A stretch of DNA of 64,000 nucleotides from assembly GCA_001643675.2 (NCBI GenBank), contig LSRY02000006.1, forward strand, positions 2,013,816-2,077,815, in the 5' to 3' direction. The DNA is from Monocercomonoides exilis (taxonomy: Eukaryota; Preaxostyla; Oxymonadida; Polymastigidae). Below are positions 24,439-35,335 of the stretch, one piece after another. Position 1 is the stretch's first letter. Each line of letters opens with the position of its first letter. The notes under the pieces are model-generated. The model saw only the letters and a program-made list of their open reading frames with translations, searched no databases and was not told the DNA's origin. The translations under genes and the position numbers were made by a program.

Positions 24439-25169
24439 AAAATCTCACTCTTCCGGAAATATAAGCACAAGAGTATTTTTTACTGACAAGATTGGAAAAG
24501 ATTCTGCTCTTACGTAAAAAATATTCTTTGCTTGTGGGATCATCATTCATACACCCACACCATCAATCACGAACTCATTCATATCAATGTCACTACATCA
24601 TTTGACCCATTCCACCAAAGCTGCACATCATCCATTCACATTTCTAAATAATTGTTTCAATAATCAATCCTCCTTTCTATTCCTTATTATCGACTTTGAA
24701 CGTAATAATTAAAATTTTTTTGATGCTTTTCTGGTATCTTTTTTGAAGTGATTCATTATATGTAAGAATGCGGCTGCTATTTGTTGTTAACGCTTGCAAT
24801 TTTTAATCTATCGATATAATAATTTTCAGATAATTGAAAACGTTGAGTTTTAAAAATCATCTCCATCAATACAAATAATCTATCCCTGAAAATAGATATA
24901 TTCGAGTAGATTAAACAATGGCGTTCAAGTTAATATTTATTGACATTTTTTGTGGAAAATACAAAAACTTAAAGAAATAATACACAAATAAAAATTAAAT
25001 TTGTAGCATAAGAATTAATAACTTATGAGCTACAAATGATACAAATTTTGTGTCACCTAAGATGGTGAAAACGTAAAAGGAATGATATGAATTATTGATA
25101 ACAGTTATTTATCTTCTTTGATTTGTCTATGAAGTAAAATAATAGCAAAAATATAAACATCAACATTTT
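24439..25169. other. Intergenic, no gene seen
   Basis: Lies between the 3' end of the PTB-like gene and the 3' end of the small membrane-protein gene (convergent). AT-rich, with only short open frames. AATAAA-like strings are frequent but not informative in this composition. Confidence 0.55.
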
Positions 25170-25394
25170 CTAAAATTTTTCAAATGCATACGTGCACGTG
25201 AAAAGCAAAGCACTTGCAGCGAGGAATATTGAGCTCGCAACAAAGCTGAGATTTCTTGGAAAAGCCGCGAACATTCCCACAAAAGTTGCTGTTTGCGAAG
25301 CTGGCCAATACTCTTGATAAATGGAAAACGCTAATGAAGCTAGAAATAACAGGAATAATATTCCTGAAGACACATAAGAGCAAGTTGCACGCAT
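25170..25394 (-). CDS. Small membrane protein with two predicted membrane segments
   Basis: 74 codons from ATG at 25394. Two hydrophobic segments (SGILFLLFLASLAF, then SFVASSIFLAASALLFTCTY) are separated by a short loop with a Pro-Ala motif and AAFPRNLSF. A candidate splice acceptor TTATTCAG lies 9 nt upstream of the ATG, so a short upstream exon is possible, although the frame is also open to 25478. I do not recognise the family. The size and two-helix plan resemble small ER-membrane subunits such as EMC5 or oligosaccharyltransferase accessory proteins, but that is only a guess from shape. Confidence 0.5.
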   Translation of the reverse strand: MRATCSYVSSGILFLLFLASLAFSIYQEYWPASQTATFVGMFAAFPRNLSFVASSIFLAASALLFTCTYAFEKF

Positions 25395-25557
25395 AACTCT
25401 GATCTGAATAACCAAAATAAAAGATTTGACAATAAAAATGGTTTCATAAATGTAGTTCTTACTATCGCAAGAAATCAAATTTGATATACATTATATTCTA
25501 GCATTCCTTTTGTTGTTTTATCACTTCGTCAAAGTACGAATAGAGCTTTATTTTGTT

Positions 25558-26602
25558 TTTTAATTATCTAGGGCGGTTTTTTTATCCGGACAAAAATTTA
25601 AAATTAAAATATCTCAATAAATATTCAATATTAAATTTCAGAAATTTGCATAGTTGTATATTAGTATATATGACATCTATTCATATCCAAATTTTTATTT
25701 GTTGTGCTGTATTTATGAAGAAATAAATTAATTTTATTTCAGAAAATCTGCCTTTTGATGAATTTTTCTATTTCAATAACACGATTCAATTCATCTTTTA
25801 AACACACAACTTATTTTTTCATGATATAAACAATTTTGGCTATTTTTTATTTTCGGCAATTTGCTCGTTTGGACTGAATAAAAATTTGTCATTTCAAAAA
25901 AGCATTGTCAATGGGACAACTTAAAAAATATTTTTCATAAAATGCAGGAGCATCTAACTGAAATCAACACTTGCATTAATTAATATATTAGTTATATAAA
26001 ATTTCTTTATTGATGAAATTTAAAATGATTCAGTGAAGATTTTGTAAATGCAATTTGTTTTTTTAATTGATGATTTTCGAATACATTTTATTAAAATTAG
26101 AATAATATTGATTTTATGAAATCTTCACTGAACCATTATTATTATTACATTGTGGTAAGTTTATATAACTAATATATTAATTAATGCAAGTGTTGATTTC
26201 AGTTAGATGCTCCTGCATTTTATGAAAAATATTTTTTAAGTTGTCCCATTGACAATGCTTTTTTGAAATGACAAATTTTTATTCAGTCCAAACGAGCAAA
26301 TTGCCGAAAATAAAAAATAGCCAAAATTGTTTATATCATGAAAAAATAAGTTGTGTGTTTAAAAGATGAATTGAATCGTGTTATTGAAATAGAAAAATTC
26401 ATCAAAAGGCAGATTTTCTGAAATAAAATTAATTTATTTCTTCATAAATACAGCACAACAAATAAAAATTTGGATATGAATAGATGTCATATATACTAAT
26501 ATACAACTATGCAAATTTCTGAAATTTAATATTGAATATTTATTGAGATATTTTAATTTTAAATTTTTGTCCGGATAAAAAAACCGCCCTAGATAATTAA
26601 AA
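25558..26602. mobile_element. Fold-back (long inverted repeat) element 2
   Basis: 25558 to about 26000 is the reverse complement of about 26163-26602: arms near 440 bp, essentially perfect in the outer parts, diverging in the central ~160 bp. The outer arms contain TCTAGGGCGG-T7-ATCCGGAC. The A/T-rich bases outside GGGCGG are also mirrored, so I cannot define the target duplication (TA within TCTA is possible). No open frame encodes a transposase, so a non-autonomous element is likely. Confidence 0.8.
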
Positions 26603-27158
26603 CTTTGATTAAAAATGTACCATTTTAAAAAAGAAAAAAACAGAAGTGAATTTAAATTTATTCTGTTGTGGCTTAAAGAAAATTAAAGTCAAAAATTTCT
26701 AACACCACGCAAATTGATTTGTCGCCATTCTCAACAATTTGTTGTTAAAGCAGAATGAACAGCGTAAATATTAAAAATCTAATAATGAAAGGATATACAA
26801 AAAACCTCTAAATTTAAATAAAAGCAAAAACATGACGGAAGGGTATCACTAACCCCTCCACGCCATAATGTCATGACTTCAATTCATCAACAGCAATTAA
26901 TCATCATCACAGAAGACTTTTGCATCATGCTTTCATCAATGAAAGCTGGATTGAATATTTGGTGAAAAAGAGTGATTAATCAATCCATCTTTTCATTCTC
27001 TTTTGATGGCATGATTCATTCGTTATTTCATTCACATTAACATCATTTATTTTATTTCGTTCATCTACACTCTATAGTGCATCATGAACTCAATAAATGT
27101 TCGTACTGTATACATTTTTTGTGAAAGAAATAAAGAAAGAAATTTCCTGCTTTGCTTG
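26603..27158. other. AT-rich intergenic DNA, no gene seen
   Basis: Between fold-back element 2 and the 3' end of the zinc-knuckle gene. No coding frame longer than background and no recognisable RNA gene. Confidence 0.55.
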
Positions 27159-30100
27159 TTATATATCATCGGATTCTGCAGGATTCTTCTCTTCAGAGAT
27201 GCTTCCATTCAGCTCGGTGAAGTGATCATCAATGTCGCCAAATGAAACATCAACACTTTCGCTGTTTCCATCAATTCCATCATTTCCATTGCTTTCATCG
27301 CTTTTATCGCTTTTATCGAGTCCAGTATTTCCAGTTGTCTCATTCCTTCCAGCATTTCCAATTTTACCATCATTCCCAGTACTCTCAATATTATCAGTAT
27401 TCTCAGTACTCTCAGTTTCACAACTGCTTTCGTCAACAACGATGCCAATTTCATTATTCAACAATTTTTGAGCCTCTCCCTCTTCCTTCTGGAGTGGGGC
27501 ATCACTTCCTTTGTCCTTCGTCTCATCAGACAGCAATGAATGCGGTAAGTTATCAGCCTTTTCGCAAAGGTATGAAGGATGGTCAGTCGCATCACAATGC
27601 TCACAGACAACAAAAACATCAGGAAGAGAAAACTGCTCAGACACCTCGTGCGAATCCTGCTGTTTCAAAGAAGATTCATTTGCTTCAGAGTTAATGCTAT
27701 TTTCAGTAAAGCACAAATCATTAGATGCAAGTTGGGTGTGTGAAAGACTTGTAAATGGCACAGCAGCCAAAGAAGAAGATAGCCCCTCTGTTGAAGAACC
27801 CAGCAGCGCTTCATCTTCTGTAAATGGAAAAGAATTAAGAATTTTGCCCAATCCAGAAATTTCCCCGTTTTCAATATCATCAAATAGGAAACTCGAATAA
27901 GACCCAAAGCCAACACTGTTCTCCTCGCTGCTGCAGCTCAACGCATTCTCTCTGTCAAGTATCGACCTCAGAAAGTCGTCTGATGGATAGTGCGGAGATG
28001 CCTGCTGCATCTGAAATGAACCTGAATTTGCTATTCTATCTGCCGCCATCGTCTGCTGCTGGTGAAGTGTGGACTTATTCTGTGGAGTGTTGTCAAATAG
28101 AGATGAGGTTTCATGCTCAGACGGATCAGACGAGGCAGAAGAAAACAGCGACGGAGACTCAGTTGTTGGCGAAAGACCAGATGTGTCAAAAGAATTAGGC
28201 ATTAATGAAGGAGATAGTTCATTCGTTGTTGTTGTTGTTGTTGACGCAGATGCTTTTGGCGATGTCACTTTAGGCAAGCTTAATGAAAACAATGAGACAT
28301 TCGTTGAATGTTCTTTTTCTTCAATAGCGTTTTGATCCAAAACGGAATTTTTGGTGAAAATAGAAGATGATAAACTTGAAGGGTTAATATGTGGAGGTGA
28401 TTGGAACAAAGATTTCTCAGATGAGGAATGAGGTAAAGAAGCCTTTGTATTTGTGAAAGAAAATGCTGATTGCACTCCTTTCTGGTCAACTGGAGAGAGC
28501 GGAGACGAAGAAAACGAACTGTCGTTTGAATCCTTATTTGGCTGAGTTGTTGGGTTGGAAGATGAAATATCTTCATTATCAAAATATCGCCCAGTGTCAG
28601 CTAATTCATCCAATCTGGGCGCATTGGAAAGGTTGATAGCTTTCCCTGCGCCATCGTTCTGTGGCAAAGCATTGCTTATCAGCGGAAGTTTATAGCGAGG
28701 AACAAACACACTCGCATTAGACGATAAATTCATTGATCCAATTGAAACCTTTGATGGTGATGTTTTCGTCTCTTTATCGCTATCCTCTTCAGACAAAATC
28801 GACAGAGACTTCTGAAATCCACGTGGTAATCCATTTATGCTAAACTTATTAGAATCAGGCGCCTGAAACGAGAAAAGAGGAGGCGATGACATCCCAAACT
28901 TTCCATACCGATCTGGTAAATCATCAGAATCAGCATCAAACACAGGGAAAAAAGTGGAAGTCTCGTTTTCCTTTCCAAATGGAAAATGCCCAGTCAATTG
29001 CCCTCTTCGTGACATGCTGTCTGTATCAGCTTCAAACAGATCCTGCCGATACATCAGCATCCCCTTGGCCCCCTTGAATTCATTTTTGATTCTGCTGTTA
29101 CTTCCCGTGCTTGATTTACTATTATACTCTCCTCTCCTGCTCTTTCTACCAGCGCCACTTCTGGTTTCCTCACGAAGCTTTTGACTGACAGAAACAGGTG
29201 AAAACTGAGGCTTCCTTTGTGTGTCCAGAATGATCTCAGCAACTTTGCTAGTGATCTGCTTTAACATCTTTTCTTGCATCTTCTCCTGCATCTTCTTCTG
29301 CAGTTCTTGTTGAACATTCTTCTGAGTCACACTAAGCTCATCAGACTTAACTTCCATGAAAGCAGAAGTGTTAGATGGATGTATTGTGTCAGGAGATGCA
29401 CTTGCATAAGGCGTAGAATGGATGCTACTCCTACCATTTTTTTCATCGTTGGCTTTTTCGCTCGTCATTAATTCACTCACCTTCCGCAATTTCTCCGACA
29501 GCATCCTCGCCTTGGCAGCACTTCCTTTATTCTTCTTTGATGAACTATCTTTATTGGTCGTGTTGACACTTCGTTTGTTGCTGTCATTTGTGGTACTTTC
29601 TGAAATATGTCTAGAATCTTCTCGTGATCCATCCATGTTTCCAGAACTCGTTGCAACAGTCGATTCTGCCGTGCTGGCTTTTTGTAATTGCCTTGTTTCA
29701 TCAGCCAAAGAACTTTGACTGCTGTCGCTTTCTGTGTCTGAGTCATTTGAAGGCAGCATCGAAACTTTCAATGCTGGACGTTGAGCAAGCAACGGTGCAT
29801 TTGCATCGGAAGATACAACAAGCTTGCCTTTAGAACTACTTTGCTTTGAAACCAACGGTTGAAAAACTCTTTCATTATCTGCTTTTTGACCGGCTAATTG
29901 TTTCATTGACGAAGGTTGCTGGGTGAGTGCATATTCGTTTATTCCGCTGTTGGATACTGTCTGAAGTTGCGGCTGAGCCAACCGACCAGGAACAAACATT
30001 GGAGCTGGGTTAGAAGGGAAATACGTCTGAAATGAATTCACTCCAGCAACTTGAAAGTATGGCACCTGACTTGGTGGATACATAAAGGGATATTTGTATG

Positions 30101-31964
30101 TCCCAGGCATTTGTGCCCCATCCAGTGTTGATTGAGGCTGAATAGAAAATGATTTTGGATTAACAGTTTTAGGCGTTGCGTTTTCACTATCCTCCATTGC
30201 TTTTCCATCAGCAGAGTCCGAATAATCAGCCACTCTTGTATTTCTTCCTTTTTTTGCGGACAAGTCTGATTGATCGTCTTGTGCCGTTTCTTTTTCATAC
30301 GACGATGAGCCAGTCATATAAAATGAAGGAGAAATCGGTGGAGGGTTTGTCAACGATCCATTTTTCTCATTTTTCGCCTGTTGGGATATCTGCAAAAATT
30401 CGCCAATTTGATTTGAAGCCTCTGCCTGTCCAGTTGGTGGTAAAGGCAGCGGAGGAAGGCGAAGATTTGATAAATTTGAAGGTGAAGATTTATCTCCTGC
30501 TGTGTTTTCATTCGATAGCTTCCTCTCCACTGAAGTTCGCTTTGACTCCTTTGAATTTTGCTTGTGAACAATATTTTCCTTTAAATTTTGATCTTCTTTC
30601 TCCGCATCTTCTGATTTGTCTTCTTTTTCAGATTTTTTATGACTTTTTTCTTTTCCTTTATCCTTCTTCTTTTCTTTTTCTTTTTCCTTTTCATTGTCAC
30701 TTTCTTGTTCTGCTCCTTTTAATTTCGAAGCAGGTTTTTGTTGAACCTCGCAAGTGTTTTGAAATTCCCCTTCTTTAGTTCCAGTTTCATTAGAATTAGT
30801 TATCTTCTTTTTCTTTTTCTTTTTCTTCTTCTTCTTTTCAATTACATCTGTATCGCCTAAATCCATTGCTAATTCTGCAAGCATTTTCATTTTTAATTCT
30901 TTACGCTGTCGCCTTTTATTTTCTTTTTCTTTCATTTCAGTTCTTTCTTTCAACAAGGATAAAACAAGATTAACCAATGTATCTATTTCTTGTTCATATT
31001 CTGAAATAAGTTTGGATGAAGGTGTCGTTTCAGTTCCGCTATTCTTTCCTGCTCCTTTCTTCTTTCTCTTCTTCTTTTTGTCATTCTCCATCTTCAAAAA
31101 TTCATTCACAAGTTCATCAAGTGACGATGAATTACTAAGTGCTGGGGAAGTAGATGTCAATGAAGAAAATGATGACAACGAAAAAAGACTATCCTGATCG
31201 CTGCTGCGTCGATGAATATTATCTCTGTCTTTTAAAGAGTTTTGCTGAGCGGTTTGTGATGCTGACTGTAAATTTTTTTGCATTTGAGAATTTTCCATTG
31301 AAGCGAACTGAGATTCTTTCATATTAGCAGCATTCAAAGAAGGATTAGTTTGAATTTGCTGGAGTGCGGAATCAAAAACTTCTTCATGAGTTTTGCGTGA
31401 CTTATTTGAAAGTCCTCGTGAAGAATTTCGTTTTATTATTTTTATTTTTGTAGGTTTTTCATTTTTTGGTTTTTCATTACTTTTATCCGGTAAATCTGGG
31501 AGTGGTCCAAAATATTCATCTGGAAAGGAAAGAGGATCATGTATGCGCTTCCCCTGAATTTTATTTATTGATTCTTGATTGGTGCTAGAAGCAAATGGAT
31601 CGGCAGTTTTCAGCATTCTATTAGAATTAGTATCCAATTGATTAGCTCTCGTCTCTTCGGAGAGTGATATGTGTTGCTTTATTTTTACACTTCCAACTTC
31701 ACTTGATAATTTCGTTGAGGTGGTTTCAGAAAATATATCATTATCATTTTTTGGGGAAGTTGAATTCTCGGATAATTTCAACGGAAAAATACGTGCATTA
31801 GTCGAATCAATTTCAGGAGTTAAATTTTCTCTAGAAGTTAATGTATTAGTAAATGACCCTGTTTGTAACGGCTGTGACATAGAGTTTATAGAAGCTAAAG
31901 AAAATCGTTGGGGAGATTCTTTCCTAATGTGGTCATATGAATTTTTTATATCTCCGGCACTCAT
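27159..31964 (-). CDS. Large low-complexity protein with a CX2CX4HX4C zinc knuckle near the C-terminus
   Basis: 1,601 residues in one uninterrupted exon from ATG 31964 (MSAGDIKN). The frame is open to 31997, and a GTACCACTTCCAG string just upstream could be a splice acceptor, so a 5' exon cannot be excluded. The body is Ser/Asn/Lys-rich and mostly disordered, with Lys runs (about residues 385-397), KEKEKEK-type stretches and a Gln-Glu-Lys-Met helical stretch near 29280 (KKMQEKMQEKMLKQ). Near residues 1454-1467 the sequence CEHCDATDHPSYLC fits CX2CX4HX4C exactly, the zinc knuckle pattern also used by CLIP-170-type microtubule plus-end proteins. The last ~100 residues repeat Gly-Asn/Asp motifs (GNDG, GNAG, GNTG). 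Function unknown. Confidence 0.7.
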   Translation of the reverse strand: MSAGDIKNSYDHIRKESPQRFSLASINSMSQPLQTGSFTNTLTSRENLTPEIDSTNARIFPLKLSENSTSPKNDNDIFSETTSTKLSSEVGSVKIKQHISLSEETRANQLDTNSNRMLKTADPFASSTNQESINKIQGKRIHDPLSFPDEYFGPLPDLPDKSNEKPKNEKPTKIKIIKRNSSRGLSNKSRKTHEEVFDSALQQIQTNPSLNAANMKESQFASMENSQMQKNLQSASQTAQQNSLKDRDNIHRRSSDQDSLFSLSSFSSLTSTSPALSNSSSLDELVNEFLKMENDKKKKRKKKGAGKNSGTETTPSSKLISEYEQEIDTLVNLVLSLLKERTEMKEKENKRRQRKELKMKMLAELAMDLGDTDVIEKKKKKKKKKKKITNSNETGTKEGEFQNTCEVQQKPASKLKGAEQESDNEKEKEKEKKKDKGKEKSHKKSEKEDKSEDAEKEDQNLKENIVHKQNSKESKRTSVERKLSNENTAGDKSSPSNLSNLRLPPLPLPPTGQAEASNQIGEFLQISQQAKNEKNGSLTNPPPISPSFYMTGSSSYEKETAQDDQSDLSAKKGRNTRVADYSDSADGKAMEDSENATPKTVNPKSFSIQPQSTLDGAQMPGTYKYPFMYPPSQVPYFQVAGVNSFQTYFPSNPAPMFVPGRLAQPQLQTVSNSGINEYALTQQPSSMKQLAGQKADNERVFQPLVSKQSSSKGKLVVSSDANAPLLAQRPALKVSMLPSNDSDTESDSSQSSLADETRQLQKASTAESTVATSSGNMDGSREDSRHISESTTNDSNKRSVNTTNKDSSSKKNKGSAAKARMLSEKLRKVSELMTSEKANDEKNGRSSIHSTPYASASPDTIHPSNTSAFMEVKSDELSVTQKNVQQELQKKMQEKMQEKMLKQITSKVAEIILDTQRKPQFSPVSVSQKLREETRSGAGRKSRRGEYNSKSSTGSNSRIKNEFKGAKGMLMYRQDLFEADTDSMSRRGQLTGHFPFGKENETSTFFPVFDADSDDLPDRYGKFGMSSPPLFSFQAPDSNKFSINGLPRGFQKSLSILSEEDSDKETKTSPSKVSIGSMNLSSNASVFVPRYKLPLISNALPQNDGAGKAINLSNAPRLDELADTGRYFDNEDISSSNPTTQPNKDSNDSSFSSSPLSPVDQKGVQSAFSFTNTKASLPHSSSEKSLFQSPPHINPSSLSSSIFTKNSVLDQNAIEEKEHSTNVSLFSLSLPKVTSPKASASTTTTTTNELSPSLMPNSFDTSGLSPTTESPSLFSSASSDPSEHETSSLFDNTPQNKSTLHQQQTMAADRIANSGSFQMQQASPHYPSDDFLRSILDRENALSCSSEENSVGFGSYSSFLFDDIENGEISGLGKILNSFPFTEDEALLGSSTEGLSSSLAAVPFTSLSHTQLASNDLCFTENSINSEANESSLKQQDSHEVSEQFSLPDVFVVCEHCDATDHPSYLCEKADNLPHSLLSDETKDKGSDAPLQKEEGEAQKLLNNEIGIVVDESSCETESTENTDNIESTGNDGKIGNAGRNETTGNTGLDKSDKSDESNGNDGIDGNSESVDVSFGDIDDHFTELNGSISEEKNPAESDDI

Positions 31965-31997
31965 ATGTGTATAATTGCGTGCCTGGAAGTGGTACAA

Positions 31998-32277
31998 ATA
32001 TGTCTAATATATAATTATGAATATCGTATCTTTGTTGTTGGGGCATTTATTTGATCGAATTGTTCGTTTTTTATTATGGATCCTCGCTCACAACACATCA
32101 AAAGCACATATTTTTTCTTTTTCAATAATATTTAATAATTCAAAATAAATTAGTCCAAATACTTCAATTGAAATGAATTTTGAAAATATGATTAATTCCT
32201 TCACTTATTGATTTTTAAGTCTCTAAACCGAAATTTGAGAATATTTATTTTAAAATGTGTTTTTCCTTTTTAAATAA
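31998..32277. other. AT-rich spacer, no gene seen
   Basis: Upstream region of the zinc-knuckle gene. No coding signal. It should contain the promoter, but no motif is recognised. Confidence 0.5.
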
Positions 32278-32797
32278 TACACCAAAAATTATTTAAAATG
32301 AGAATTTTTGTATTCAAAAAAATAAAAATTGCATTCAAAATAATAATATTGCAAACAAAATGAGAACTTTTGAGTTCAAAATGGAAATTTTGTAAACGAA
32401 TTAATAATATTTACAAACGAAATAATTATTTTTGCATTCGAATTAATTATTGTTGTAAACCTAACTAAAATTAATTCGCACTCTCACCAAATTTTGTGAA
32501 AATCAGTTTGCCACTTTTGAATCATAAATAATTTTGTGTTGTCATTATTATTTCGCACGAAAGAAAATTTTTTTGAAATTTTTTATTTTAAAAAGAAAAT
32601 TTTTAGAATTTGAAATTAGTTTAATTCCTATGAAAACAGAAAATATTTTCTTTTCGAATGCAAAATTATTTATTTCGTTCGAAATTTTTTCATTTCGAAC
32701 GCAAAAATTATTAATTTGAATAAAAAATTATTATTATGAATGAAATTTTTATTAATTCGATTGCTAAAATTCTCATTTAGAATAATTTTTGGTGCAA
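32278..32797. repeat. Degenerate inverted-repeat element
   Basis: The left end reads ACACCAAAAATTATTTAAAA followed by TGAGAATTTT. The right end, in reverse complement, reads GCACCAAAAATTATTCTAAA followed by TGAGAATTTT. Inside, both halves are built from imperfect units of the kind TTTGCATTCGAAATNAATNATT. It looks like an old MITE-type element of about 520 bp with many mismatches. Confidence 0.5.
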
Positions 32798-32862
32798 TAA
32801 TAATAATAATGAATAATGAATAATAATAATGAATAATAATAATAGTAATAATAGTAATAACT
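32795..32862. repeat. (AAT)n microsatellite with GAATAAT and AGTAAT variants
   Basis: Imperfect AAT tandem run abutting the right end of the degenerate inverted repeat. No coding role. Confidence 0.75.
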
Positions 32863-33235
32863 AGTTGCAACAAAAAACATTTGTCAGAAATAAAAAAAAA
32901 CTCCCACAACCAAAATCAAATTCAGTGTCAACAAATAACAGTAACATGCACATTTAATCTTTAGAAAATGAATTAAATTTCCAAAAGAAAAGGGGAAAAA
33001 ATTGAAATGAAGAAAATCAGAAACAAATTTTCTTGTCAAGAAAATAAGGTGAAAATTCTCGAACTTCAGATTTTTTTTTTTTGAAAAATAATGTACTTAT
33101 GATTTATTATTTATGATCAAAAAAGCAAATGAATGTGTTTATTTTTTGCACTTGTGGGATATTAAAGTTTTTTTATAATTATATATAATATGCCTGCAAT
33201 CGTACATGAAAATATTGGTTTTTTTCTTTTTTTTA
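32863..33235. other. AT-rich DNA, no gene seen
   Basis: Only homopolymer runs and short AT strings; nothing recognised. Confidence 0.5.
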
Positions 33236-33425
33236 AAAGTCACAATTGTTTATTTTTTGAATAAATCAAAAATTTCATATTTTACTCAAATTTCTGTTTC
33301 AACTCACGAATCTTTTCAAAAATGTTTGAAATAGCATTGTCAAGAGATATATTCCATATGAGTGAAGTTTGGTATATGTCAACAAAAATTTGAACAAAAT
33401 AAGAAAATTAAACATTACTTGAAAA
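33236..33425. repeat. Decayed relative of fold-back element 1 (centre and inner arms)
   Basis: The order TTTATT..GAATAAATCAAAAATTTC, ..TCAAATTTCTGTTTCAACTCACGAATCTTTTC, ..GTGAAGTTT, ..AAATTTGAACAAAATAAGAAA parallels the central part of the element at 5400-5570. The two half-arms are still recognisable as imperfect inverted repeats. This supports a family of such elements rather than a unique palindrome. Confidence 0.45.
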
Positions 33426-33703
33426 TTAAACATTTGCAACTTTTCCAAAATAATTACACAAATATGAAAAATATTAGCAACTGAATAAATACATTTTAAT
33501 GTTCAACCTGTTTCAAATGGGGGAGAAAATGGGAGGAAAAAAGGTTCCCTTTGAAATTCAATCAGCCACGTGTTGGTTCTTAGGAATAAAATACAAAATA
33601 AAAAACTTTTAATGAAAAAAAATTTAAATTTCGATGAAAATTGAAATATATAATAATAAATTAAATAAATTAGCTTAATGATTATTATTTAAAAAAATTA
33701 AAA

Positions 33704-35335
33704 ATGAAAAACGAAGTTGCAAAGAAATCTTCTGCAGGTCAGCTGAAGCTGCGAGAGGCGATGTTATCATTCAAATACAGACAATTTCGGAATCCGCTGG
33801 AGCGAATGGCGTACATAGAAAACGATGGAGCTGTGCGTATGGTGGATGCAAACAACTGACAAATAATTTTTATTTTTCGAATCAAGCGTGTGGTGAAGGC
33901 TGTTTGGCAAGGCAGATTTGTTTCTTAAATTGGAAGACCTGCTGTGGTCATTGGCGAAAAAGAGCATAATGGGCTGAACGAAATAAAAATAGAATCGCCA
34001 ACTGTTACAAGCTTAGCCATCAAGAAAATTCGTGAAATGGTTTGTATTTATATTCTTTGAAATGAATTAATTAATATTAATTAGATTGAAAATGTTGTTA
34101 ATGATTTGAAACCAGAAAACACGCCAGACGTTAAAGTCTCTACGTCAGTTGCCTACGATTTCATCAAACGACATGCAGAGCTGAAGACATCAAAGCCGAA
34201 AATTGTTGATGCAAACAGGCTTGCGGTATCATGCCAACAAGTTCTAAAGCTCTGGTATGATATGCTCAATGGATTGCATCGTAAAAATAATTGCAACAAC
34301 GCACCGATTTTCAACGTGGACGATTCTTCGCTCAGGGTTCCCGACAGCTCCAATCGGAATGTTGTTCATCCGACAAATGCAAAACCCGTTTTCGCTAAAT
34401 CTGCGGAACAGATGGCGAATTCTACACTGATTGCTGCGTTCGCAGCTGACGGTCAATCACTTCCTTCAGCGATTCTGTGGACGAGTCTCAAACTCTCTGA
34501 TGACTTGAAGCCTCTTCAGTCTATAAATCTTGAGATTTTGCAGTATAGATGCGGATGGATGGAATCTTCAAAGTTCAGAAAATATGCACTAGCAATTCTT
34601 CTTCCTTCGATCAAAGAAAGAAGACAACTCATGTCACTCGACGAATTGCACTGCTTGCTTCGAATCGACTCCCACATTTCTCAAACAGATCCAACAATCT
34701 TGTGAGAGTTCGAAAAAGAAAATGTTGATGTTGTGACATTCGTAACTCACAGCGCACAGATCTGCCAACCACTGGACAGAGGCGTATTTGCTGTTCTGAA
34801 GTCTAAGATGAGTTCACAGTTCAAAACATTTTATCGTCGTCTTCAGCAGCGAAAAGAACAGCTCTTGCTGAAGCTCTACAACAATCAATTCATTCGGCGC
34901 TATCACCTTCTGTCATCAATTGAGCATTCAAATGCAGCGGTGTGCTGAAAGACTCGTCCGGTCCAGTTCTAATGATGCTTCCTCTATCATCAATTTGTCC
35001 TCTTCCTTCTCATAAAAATCGATTTGACTACTACGGTAAAGAAATAACAGAAGAATAGCTTTTAAGTGAGTGGGATGATTATTTGAAAAAGAAAAGCGAA
35101 ATGGAAAATGAAAAAGAATACATTTCGGATGAAGAAAATGATGAATCAATGAATTTCATAAAAAAGCTGAAAAGAAAATTCAAAATACTTCAAGATGAGA
35201 ACGACATTGAGAAAGAATCATCTGATGAAATTGAAAGAGGAAAGGGCAAAAGAAAAGTCAAACGCAAATTAGATTCGAGTTTTGTATTTTTTTTAATTTT
35301 TTTCAGAATTTTTCATTTCGAAAAATTTGGGTACT
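33704..35335 (+). pseudogene. Second broken pogo-like DDE transposase
   Basis: An N-terminal HTH-like fragment (33704-33860, MKNEVAKKSSAGQLKLREAM) ends at a stop. A fragment near 33930-34030 (RPAVVIGEKEHNGL) resembles the second helix-turn-helix. The main block at 34106-34705 has IFNVDDSSLRV at the first-aspartate position, then ADGQSLPSAILW and GWMESSKFRKYAL. An in-frame TGA at 34703 interrupts it, and the same frame continues with VDVVTFVTHSAQICQPLDRGVF to 34948, the usual block around the last catalytic residue. A Lys/Glu-rich tail follows to 35335. It differs from the first element in sequence and has no matching TIRs that I could find, so it is an independent, older lineage. Confidence 0.7.

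Noticed and set aside
9300-34705. Possibility that TAA/TAG or TGA are sense codons, as in some oxymonads (in-frame TAA in the first transposase, TGA in the second)
   Set aside because: Only the decayed transposases contain internal stops. The large host genes use CAA/CAG for Gln and end in ordinary TAA or TGA without read-through, so the standard code fits.
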